Of a stretch of 16,437 nucleotides of DNA, positions 6,625-13,074 are shown in pieces. The DNA comes from an uncultured Eubacteriales bacterium (GTDB lineage: Bacteria; Bacillota; Clostridia; Saccharofermentanales; Fastidiosipilaceae). The DNA lies in NCBI GenBank assembly GCA_902373515.1, contig CABKML010000027.1, positions 1 to 16,437 on the forward strand. Direction: 5' to 3'. The notes under the pieces are model-generated. The model saw only the letters and a list, made by a program, of their open reading frames with translations. It was not told where the DNA came from and ran no database searches. The first letter of the stretch is position 1, and every line of letters starts with the position of its first letter. The position numbers were made by a program, and so were the translations under genes.

Positions 6625-7719
6625 ATGGGAAAATTGTTAACTGTTATTATCCCTGCCTATAATTCACAGATGTATTTGGAAAGAGCCGTAAATTCCTTGC
6701 TGCCGTATATTAAATTAATAGAAGTAATTATTGTTAATGACGGCTCAAATGATGATACAGCAGCAATTGCAGCTGCCTATGTGCAGAAATATCAAGATAG
6801 TGTGATTTTAATTAATAAAGAAAACGGGGGACACGGTTCGGCTATCAATGCCGGAATGAAATTGGCTCGGGGATTGTATGTTAAAGTTTTGGATTCTGAT
6901 GATTATTTTGCTGCCGAGCCGTTAAATTCCTTGCTGCAATTAATTCAACAGCTTTCTGTCGCTGCGGAATTGCCCGATTTGATATTTACAGATTATACAT
7001 TGGAAATTTTGAAACAAGTTTACCGTCAGAATCATTCATTATTGACAGCGAATGAATTATACCCGACTGAGCGCAATAATAAGTTTTTTTACATTGACAA
7101 CAAATTAAGACAGGTTTTGCCGACGAATAAGTTGTTTACTTGGCAGGAAGTAAAAAAATGGTCTTTTACTGAACTTCTGATTATGCATACTCTTTGCTAT
7201 CGCCGCGATTTTTTGCAAAATTTACATTTAACTTTACCTGAAGGCGTCTTTTATGAAGATAACTATTACAGCCTGATTCCTTTGCAAACAGTAGAGACAA
7301 TGTATTATTTGCCGGTTAATTTGTACATGTATTATATCGGTCGTCAAGGACAGTCGGTTAATTTACAGAAAATAATTCAAAATTATCAACATCAAGTTAA
7401 AGTTATTAAGGCGATGCTTGCAGATCTTAAGTTCGGTTACAGGACAGGACAGCCGATAATTTTGCGAGATTTGACGATTAAGCATATGGCCAGAATGTAT
7501 GAGGTGTGTCAATTGATTTATCTTATGCAACCTAATCCGGAGCATCTTGCAGCCTTGCAAGAAGTAAAAGAAGCTTTCAACCGCTTGGATCCGCAATTAT
7601 GGCATTATGTGAAGAAAAAGCGCTTAGTAATTTTTTTGAATTTTGCCTGTAAATATTTATTAAGTTTGGCCGGGCTGATATTGAAGCTTTTGCGGCGTCT
7701 ACGAGTTATTAACGCTTAA
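6625..7719 (+). CDS. Family 2 glycosyltransferase (GT-A fold)
   Basis: Inverting glycosyltransferase that uses a nucleotide-sugar donor; acceptor unknown, probably an envelope lipid or polymer. Seen: N-terminal nucleotide-binding LTVIIPAYNS, VNDGSNDDT (37-45), NGGHGSAINAGM, the metal-binding DSDD (90-93), and a candidate catalytic-base motif YEDNYY with Glu212-Asp213. The C-terminal ~35 residues are hydrophobic and basic (LVIFLNFACKYLLSLAGLIL) and could tether the enzyme to the membrane; there is no signal peptide. 364 residues is normal for the group. Strong GGAGG (6612-6616) at 8 bases from the ATG. It is the last gene of the operon and converges on the minus-strand gene ending at 7752; no clear terminator lies in the 32-base gap. 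Confidence 0.9.
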   Translation: MGKLLTVIIPAYNSQMYLERAVNSLLPYIKLIEVIIVNDGSNDDTAAIAAAYVQKYQDSVILINKENGGHGSAINAGMKLARGLYVKVLDSDDYFAAEPLNSLLQLIQQLSVAAELPDLIFTDYTLEILKQVYRQNHSLLTANELYPTERNNKFFYIDNKLRQVLPTNKLFTWQEVKKWSFTELLIMHTLCYRRDFLQNLHLTLPEGVFYEDNYYSLIPLQTVETMYYLPVNLYMYYIGRQGQSVNLQKIIQNYQHQVKVIKAMLADLKFGYRTGQPIILRDLTIKHMARMYEVCQLIYLMQPNPEHLAALQEVKEAFNRLDPQLWHYVKKKRLVIFLNFACKYLLSLAGLILKLLRRLRVINA

Positions 7720-7751
7720 CGGCCGCTTAAGTATTCTAACTGTTAATTCGA

Positions 7752-10001
7752 TCAATTTGCAGCAGAAATATCAGTGTAAGGTGATTGGCTCGGCGTTAAC
7801 GTTGTCCGGTATATTTCAGCAGTTTGAGTAATTGCAGCATAACGGAATTGATTATCCTGTTGTTCCAACATTTTATCTACAACTGCGATAAATGTATCGC
7901 CTTGACTGTCCAGGCAAATTATATCGCCGGCATCACGCTTAGAAGTCAGCTGTTTAATCATAGCTGCTTGATTTTTGCTACGTGGATAGTTATTCCATTT
8001 TATCTGAATGTAGTCCTGTAAATCATCTCTAATTGCATTATTTTGCTGCTCAAGGAGGCGCAAATAGTTGTTCGTCGCGTGTAATTTCTGTTTCAGAAAA
8101 TCGCTTGCAGCAGTTATTTGAGCCTGTGTATAAGAGTTATTATCCAACAACAGAGCAATTTCATGTCCCTGCGAAATAATATTTTGTAAAGTCGGCAAAT
8201 TATCGGTATTTAACTCTTGCGGCGTCAGGAAAAAGCTGGCGGTTGCAGCATTATCGTGGAGAATTTTTAAGAGTTGTGTCAAGGTTGCTTCAGTCGGTAA
8301 ATTATTAATTGTCAGAGCCGAAAATTTGTACGGACTGTCGGTATTACCTTCACTATCTTGTGTATACGGCAACAATTTCTCGCTGTCTTTATTGGCCAGA
8401 TAACGTTTCCAGGAATCATATTTAAGACTGACTTTCAAATCACTTTGTTGATTAAAATATTTACTTACTTCATTATATTTCAAGCTGAGATAGTTATTAT
8501 AAATGTATCTGCTGCCGCCGTTACTTACCAAGTTGAGTCGGGAATTGTTGTTCAACAGGGAGGCATGACTTTGTTTGGGATTGACTAATAAAATCAACTT
8601 TTCCGGAGTGAATAAAAAGTTTTGCCGAGTAATTTGATCGGCCTGTAAACCTAAATCCTGTTTCAAATCGTAACGGTACATCGTATTATAGCTGTCGGCA
8701 ATTTCTTGCAGGACATTATTGCGTTCCGAAAGTAAATCTTTCAAAGTTAAAACACTATGATATTGTAAATCGTAGTACAGTGAGCTGTAAGCTAAATCGC
8801 TGAGTTTGTCGGCAGCGGCACCGCCTTCATAATAATTGAGCGTGAAAATTAAAGAGATCAGGCGACCGGCCAAAATTGCACTGTCATAATTAACAACCAG
8901 AAGCGGCTTTTGCCGAAAGCTGTTGCGGCGAGGTAATTTGTTCGCAGCCTGAATGTACGGTTGAATAAGACTGTCAAGACGGCTTTGAATTTTATAGTCG
9001 AGATAACTGTCATCATAATGCGGAAAAGTTAAATGTAAATTTATCTGATCAAGTTCGGCTTTTTTGCATTGAGCGGTACCAGAGAGCAGTATTCCATGCT
9101 TTTTATCTAATTCCTGCCGCATATTGTTATCTGCTTCTATGCTTGCAAGTTGGTGATAATGAATAGTGAAAATGGTACTGAAAATTAAAATTAAGGCCAA
9201 TACAAAGCATAAAGTCTGTACTATGCTGCAGCGTCGGGCAGAGAATTTACGCAAAAAAGATAAATTTGCCAGTCGGCTGTTATGAGCCTGCGTATTGTAA
9301 GTACTGTGTTGACAGTATTTTCGCCAAGCTTGATATTGCCGGGAAAGGTTGAAAATAATACTTGCACGGAAATTTTTGCAGCTGAGTTTGAACGTTGAGT
9401 GCACAAGTTTCTGTTGTTCTTTAGAACTGATATTCTTGCCGCGTGTCCAAAATTTTTGTAATAATTTTTGTGAAAAATCCCAGGTTGCATGACTTTCACG
9501 CCGTAAATTGCGCAAATCATTTTTCAGGTCGGACCATTCACTTTGGCGGGAAACGGTTTTCGAGTTGACGATTTTAGCAGTGTCGTCTTGCTTTTTATTA
9601 CTGCGCGTTGTCACACCGCGATAAGTGAGAATTTGCAGACTTTGAGGCTCACGGCCGGCAGAGGATTCTTTCTTGGAAGCAGTATCGGCTGACAATAAAG
9701 GCGCATGAGATAAGTGAGTTTGAAATAATTTTTCCAAATCTTCAGCTGTATTCTCTGTATTCTGCGGTTTAATGGTATTTTGCAGCAATTTAGCATTTTT
9801 ATCAGCCTGTTGCAGCTTTTTATTTTGTTTGTAACGGCATAAATGCTTTATTTTATCTAAAATTTTTCCGGCGGATATATTCGATTTGAAAGTACTTTTG
9901 GCCGACACGGCAGACTCACATTTTTTAACCGGTACATTGCTCGCACGACAGGTTCCTTCGTAATTAGGCATAGCACCGGAATGACTTTGATGAGTGCGCA
10001 T
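7752..10001 (-). CDS. Membrane-anchored protein with RsiV/PdaC-like domain and degenerate polysaccharide deacetylase fold
   Basis: 749 residues in three parts. Residues 1-258 are a very basic, polar, probably disordered cytoplasmic region. Residues 259-281 are one membrane span with RKFSARR before it (inside). The outside part has a domain (~315-515) resembling the DUF3298 region of RsiV and PdaC (LNYYEGGAAADK, HSVLTLKDLL, then a late SLKYNEVSKYF), followed by a NodB-like deacetylase fold (~558-730). The fold is recognisable from TASFFLTPQEL, LQNIISQGHEIALL and AGDIICLDSQGDT, but the catalytic motifs are lost: TFDDGP is replaced by TINNLP (564-569) and the HxxxxH metal ligands after GHEI are missing. 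It is therefore probably a binding or regulatory pseudoenzyme. The frame extends to 10118, inside mutM, but ATG 10001 is preferred: AAGGAG lies 13 bases upstream and a TGATATAAT -10 at 10053-10045. The domain calls are by eye. Confidence 0.72.
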   Translation of the reverse strand: MRTHQSHSGAMPNYEGTCRASNVPVKKCESAVSAKSTFKSNISAGKILDKIKHLCRYKQNKKLQQADKNAKLLQNTIKPQNTENTAEDLEKLFQTHLSHAPLLSADTASKKESSAGREPQSLQILTYRGVTTRSNKKQDDTAKIVNSKTVSRQSEWSDLKNDLRNLRRESHATWDFSQKLLQKFWTRGKNISSKEQQKLVHSTFKLSCKNFRASIIFNLSRQYQAWRKYCQHSTYNTQAHNSRLANLSFLRKFSARRCSIVQTLCFVLALILIFSTIFTIHYHQLASIEADNNMRQELDKKHGILLSGTAQCKKAELDQINLHLTFPHYDDSYLDYKIQSRLDSLIQPYIQAANKLPRRNSFRQKPLLVVNYDSAILAGRLISLIFTLNYYEGGAAADKLSDLAYSSLYYDLQYHSVLTLKDLLSERNNVLQEIADSYNTMYRYDLKQDLGLQADQITRQNFLFTPEKLILLVNPKQSHASLLNNNSRLNLVSNGGSRYIYNNYLSLKYNEVSKYFNQQSDLKVSLKYDSWKRYLANKDSEKLLPYTQDSEGNTDSPYKFSALTINNLPTEATLTQLLKILHDNAATASFFLTPQELNTDNLPTLQNIISQGHEIALLLDNNSYTQAQITAASDFLKQKLHATNNYLRLLEQQNNAIRDDLQDYIQIKWNNYPRSKNQAAMIKQLTSKRDAGDIICLDSQGDTFIAVVDKMLEQQDNQFRYAAITQTAEIYRTTLTPSQSPYTDISAAN

Positions 10002-10044
10002 ATCTGAGACAAATCTCCTTTGTGTAACTAAAATCGCTAAAATA

Positions 10045-10053
10045 ATTATATCA
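10045..10053 (-). promoter_or_regulatory. Internal extended -10 promoter inside the end of mutM
   Basis: On the minus strand TGATATAAT reads from 10053 to 10045, a perfect extended -10. No good -35 is seen 16-18 bases upstream. Transcription would start near 10038, 37 bases before the ATG of the deacetylase-like gene, giving that gene expression separate from mutM. Confidence 0.45.
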
Positions 10054-10953
10054 GGTAAGAGTATCCGAACCGTAATAAATTTGACACTTTGGACAGAAAT
10101 GTGTGCTTCGTCCTGCAATTTTACATTTCTTTATGGGCGTTTTACAGCTATAGCAGGGAAGTGAGGTTCGCTGATAAACTTGCAGATAATTTTGAAAATT
10201 CCCTTTAATGCCTCGGCTGTCAACATAATCACTGAATGATGTTCCATGATTACTGATAGCTTTATTGAGCAACGGCAGAATGGAACGGTATAAAATTTGT
10301 AAGTTTTTTTCGCTTAAATTACAGCAAAGATTGGCCGGATGGATACGAGCGGAGAAGAGCAGCTCGTCAGCATAGATATTACCTAAACCGGCGATAATGC
10401 TTTGATCCAGCAGAGCAGATTTGATATTTTTGTGCAAATGATGCCTGCATCCTTGAATAAAGGCATTTTCCGCCTCTTTTTCCGTTAACGCTTTTTCATT
10501 TAAGGTCAACTTATGTGTTAATGCGTCGAAAGCTAATTTCTTTAAACTTTGATCAAGACTTAAATTCTGTCGGGGCAGGAGTTTAACATAACCGAATCTT
10601 CTAATATCGTTGAAATAAAGGTACAGAATTTTATGATCTTTCTTCAGTTCAAAATAAAAATGGCTGTGTTTCGGTAAGTCGGTAACGGTGGAAGTGATAA
10701 TGAGTTTTCCGGTCATCCGGAGGTGAAAAATCAGAGTAATATCCTCAGCACTTGTATCAGATTTCAAGTGAGCGAATAAATATTTTCCCTGCCGCTCGAA
10801 TTCGGATAATTTATAATCGGCAGCTAAGGAAAAATGGCTTGTTTCATCATGCCAACAATAATTGTCAAGTCTGACAATTGAACATAAATGACTGTTGCTT
10901 AATTTCTGATTGAGACCTTGACGGATAGTCTCCACTTCCGGTAATTCAGGCAT
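10051..10953 (-). CDS. mutM: Formamidopyrimidine-DNA glycosylase (Fpg/MutM)
   Basis: Base-excision repair enzyme that removes 8-oxoguanine and formamidopyrimidines and cuts the abasic site by beta/delta elimination. Catalytic residues are all visible: Pro2 and Glu3 in MPELPEVE, Lys57 in RQGKYLF, and Arg282 in the zinc-finger hairpin GRSTHFCPKCQ. Zinc ligands are Cys267, Cys270, Cys287 and Cys290. The helix-two-turn-helix signature is present (LLDQSIIAGLGNIYADELLF). Length 300 is somewhat longer than the usual ~270-280. GAAGGAA lies 7 bases before the ATG and overlaps the end of the acyltransferase gene (stop and start are 2 bases apart), so the two are co-transcribed and probably translationally coupled. 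Placement of a repair gene between envelope genes is unremarkable. Confidence 0.95.
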   Translation of the reverse strand: MPELPEVETIRQGLNQKLSNSHLCSIVRLDNYCWHDETSHFSLAADYKLSEFERQGKYLFAHLKSDTSAEDITLIFHLRMTGKLIITSTVTDLPKHSHFYFELKKDHKILYLYFNDIRRFGYVKLLPRQNLSLDQSLKKLAFDALTHKLTLNEKALTEKEAENAFIQGCRHHLHKNIKSALLDQSIIAGLGNIYADELLFSARIHPANLCCNLSEKNLQILYRSILPLLNKAISNHGTSFSDYVDSRGIKGNFQNYLQVYQRTSLPCYSCKTPIKKCKIAGRSTHFCPKCQIYYGSDTLT

Positions 10954-10955
10954 AA

Positions 10956-12521
10956 TTATTCCTTCTTCAATTTTTGACGCAAAATTTTATAATCATTGAT
11001 CAGATCTTTGGCATCATCTACATGGCAGCGAGCTAAACGGGGATCCAAATCCGGTTGTCCCAGACCTTCAATTAAGTCACGGTAAACATAAACCAACTTA
11101 ACATCATTCGGATAATAAGTTATGCGATAGTTTTTATGCCAAAATTGCAAATATGTTTTTATATCTTCGTAGACGAAATGCTGCGGGGTAACTTGAATCA
11201 GGTTATTAATCTGCCGTTCGGACTCCGTTGTTGTCATATAGGCGGAACGGGCATTGGGCAGCGTTAAATCCTGTTGAAATTCTGCGGCAGTTTCAGCGGG
11301 TAAATCAGCTTGAAAAGCGAAGGTAAAGCGCGGTTTTTCACCGGCCCAGTCCAAGGCTAAATAACTCAAGGCATCTTTTGCGATTAAATCAGCGTGATGC
11401 TGGGAGTCAAAAGTTTCAATTGTACAATTACCGCTGCTGGGAAAAAGATAATCCGGTGCAAGTTCCTTCAAGTAACGGACGGAAGTATGTCTTATTTGCC
11501 ACATATGCCAAACAATAGGATTGGTACTTGTTCCTATTTTTATTTTCCCGATGGCCGGAAAATTAATAGCTTGTTTGAATAACCCGTCTTTGCCCAGTTC
11601 CGCCTTAAAGTTGCACAAAGAACACATGATGGCTGTGCGATTTAACTGATACATGGATAAAAACTCCTGGCAATTGGGACAACTGTATAAGAGATTGTCC
11701 AAACCTCCGGCAGGATTGAAACTGAAATAATTGTAAGTTTTTTGCCCCTTGTTGCGTCTTTCAAGTTGATTATGGTAGTCTGTGCCGCGCAGTAATTCCG
11801 TCATTTTAGTACGAATATCTTCAAGTTCCAATTCGCCTGTTTCTTCCCCCGTATAAACAAGAGAAGCGGTGACGACAATTTTGCCCAAACGTAAGCCGTG
11901 ATACCCTGACCAACGCGGCCAGGAAAGGAAAGCTCCGTCAAGATCACAAAATATCAAATTTGCGTGAGAACGTTGTACTAATTTAATAAAAGCGTCGGAA
12001 AATAACTCGTGTCTTCCGTCGGCAGAACGTTCACCTTCCGGGAAAATAGCGATTGATTCCCCACTACGTAATAGAGAAATCATTTGTTTGACAGCTAAAA
12101 AGTCACTGTTGAACTGGGTGATATTAATAGTTTTCATCTTGGCCGTAAGCCAAGGGAGAAATCCGTGACCTTCCTGCAAAAAATTACCGGCTACGAAATG
12201 TAACTTATGTTTCGGTCCCATACATAACATCACGAATACCGGATCCAAAAGGGAAGAATGCGGTGCAATCACGATGCTGGGGCCTTTAAGTTCTTTTTCG
12301 GCAAAATTATGCTGTGAGCGATATGCAAATAGTATACTTGCCAATATTCTAAGCAAAAAATAAGAAAATGAATAGAATAAGGTCGATATATGTGCAGACG
12401 GCGTCGCTTTATTTTTTTTAGAACGCCGAAAAGTTAAAGTACGCATACCGATTTTGGCTAAATTTGTCGCATTAGCTTTAGTTATTTCACCGGCCTTAAT
12501 TAAAATTGAATTCCTTTTCAA
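10956..12521 (-). CDS. PlsC-type lysophospholipid acyltransferase with zinc-ribbon and unknown C-terminal region
   Basis: Residues ~45-240 are a 1-acyl-glycerol-3-phosphate acyltransferase domain: a hydrophobic segment (48-66), the HX4D catalytic pair His88 and Asp93 in APHSSLLDPVF, and the substrate-binding FPEGERSADG (160-169). PlsC enzymes make phosphatidic acid at the inner membrane face and are usually ~200-250 residues; this one is 521. After it comes a candidate zinc ribbon, CPNC (281-284) and CSLC (300-303), then ~200 residues without recognisable motifs, rich in aromatic residues (VWHMWQIRHTSVRYL). The start is a TTG at 12521 with GAGGG 7 bases upstream (12529-12533) and no better ATG before the domain. 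It is the first gene of the minus-strand unit with mutM. The function of the extension is unknown. Regulatory lipid or acyl-carrier interactions are possible. Confidence 0.82.
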   Translation of the reverse strand: MKRNSILIKAGEITKANATNLAKIGMRTLTFRRSKKNKATPSAHISTLFYSFSYFLLRILASILFAYRSQHNFAEKELKGPSIVIAPHSSLLDPVFVMLCMGPKHKLHFVAGNFLQEGHGFLPWLTAKMKTINITQFNSDFLAVKQMISLLRSGESIAIFPEGERSADGRHELFSDAFIKLVQRSHANLIFCDLDGAFLSWPRWSGYHGLRLGKIVVTASLVYTGEETGELELEDIRTKMTELLRGTDYHNQLERRNKGQKTYNYFSFNPAGGLDNLLYSCPNCQEFLSMYQLNRTAIMCSLCNFKAELGKDGLFKQAINFPAIGKIKIGTSTNPIVWHMWQIRHTSVRYLKELAPDYLFPSSGNCTIETFDSQHHADLIAKDALSYLALDWAGEKPRFTFAFQADLPAETAAEFQQDLTLPNARSAYMTTTESERQINNLIQVTPQHFVYEDIKTYLQFWHKNYRITYYPNDVKLVYVYRDLIEGLGQPDLDPRLARCHVDDAKDLINDYKILRQKLKKE

Positions 12522-12560
12522 TTCTGTACCCTCAATTAAAGTGTTTTATAGGTACTAGTT

Positions 12561-12566
12561 ATTATA
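12561..12566 (-). promoter_or_regulatory. -10 box of the plsC-mutM promoter
   Basis: Consensus TATAAT on the minus strand reads from 12566 to 12561, giving a transcript start near 12554 and a leader of about 33 bases ahead of the TTG at 12521. The -35 region is weak (TAGCAA at 17 bases). A second possible -10, TATAAA, lies at 12550-12545. Confidence 0.5.
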
Positions 12567-12904
12567 ATGTTTTGTTTAATTAATTGCTACTTGAATAAAT
12601 CGACAATAAGGAAGATGAGCGGAGCCTTAATTGCGATTTTTCGACCGGTATTGATAAGTGATGCATGACCACAACTTATAGTACTTCAGTTGCTAATAAT
12701 GCTGTATACTTTCAATATTGTGTATTGAACACCCGAGAGATGTAAGTCAATTATTACAAGTTTTTAACAAAAATAAAGGTAAAAAGATTTATTAATAAGA
12801 GGAAAAACGCCTAATTACAAGCGAACGGCAGGTAAAAAAATGCAGGAACGATTTAATTTGTATCACTATGTAATATTCCTGTAAAATTACAAATCAATCT
12901 TTGC
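12567..12904. other. Divergent intergenic region, upstream part, no gene seen
   Basis: No open frame with a usable ribosome binding site, no tRNA and no recognised riboswitch is seen. It holds a NrdR-like 16-mer CCACAACTTATAGTAC (12669-12684), a TATACT (12705-12710), a perfect 7-bp dyad TTCAATA/TATTGAA around TTGTG (12711-12729), and A-rich sequence from 12760 to 12840. An ATTTGTA/TACAAAT pair (12856-12862, 12888-12894) lies near the end. Possibly further upstream control elements of nrdD. Confidence 0.45.
12669..12684 (+). promoter_or_regulatory. Distal NrdR-box-like sequence
   Basis: CCACAACTTATAGTAC matches the NrdR box pattern (ACACwATATATwGTGT) at several of its conserved positions, including CAC-A and TATAG. 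It lies ~400 bases before nrdD and overlaps a weak promoter-like pair (TTGATA at 12651, TATAGT at 12677, spacer too long at 20). A second partial match, ACTTTCAATATTGTGT, is at 12708-12723, 39 bases on, which is not the usual spacing. Confidence 0.3.
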
Positions 12905-12933
12905 TTGCACACTTTATCTATGAATGGTATTCT
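12905..12933 (+). promoter_or_regulatory. nrdD promoter
   Basis: TTGCAC (12905-12910), a 17-base spacer and TATTCT (12928-12933), with TG at 12925-12926 making an extended -10. Transcription would start near 12940, leaving a leader of ~135 bases before nrdD. Confidence 0.6.
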
Positions 12934-12972
12934 ATTTGTGCTTTAAGGCTGCCTTACCACAATATGTAGTAA
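12926..12972 (+). promoter_or_regulatory. Pair of candidate NrdR boxes at the nrdD promoter
   Basis: Box 2, CCACAATATGTAGTAA (12957-12972), is a good match to the NrdR box (ACACwATATATwGTGT). Box 1, GGTATTCTATTTGTGC (12926-12941), keeps only the TTGTG half. Their starts are 31 bases apart, the classical three-turn spacing of paired NrdR sites, with box 1 on the -10. A small palindrome AAGGC-T-GCCTT (12945-12955) fills the gap. NrdR binds such pairs and represses RNR genes when dATP is plentiful. Confidence 0.5.
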
Positions 12973-13074
12973 TTGGAGCTTGCACTCCTGATTAAGAAAC
13001 GTCAGTTAGCGGCAGTCTTATGTAAAACTGAGCGGATGATGTTTCTATATATTGGTAGATGAGAGGGATTGAAT

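Noticed and set aside
10002..10118. Extended start of the deacetylase-like gene at 10118
   Set aside because: It would overlap the mutM zinc-finger codons by 68 bases. The ATG at 10001 has an AAGGAG upstream and a -10 element, so the extra 39 residues are probably not translated.
12615..12668. Mini open frame of 17 codons in the divergent region
   Set aside because: The purine stretch is directly against its ATG, the product has no features, and no promoter is placed for it.
13069..13074. TTG start for nrdD at 13069
   Set aside because: It is only 1 base from the GAGAGGG ribosome binding site; the ATG at 13075 has correct spacing.
12534..13074. Cobalamin riboswitch upstream of nrdD
   Set aside because: These are common before reductase genes, but neither the GCCACTG nor the B12-box type of sequence is present.
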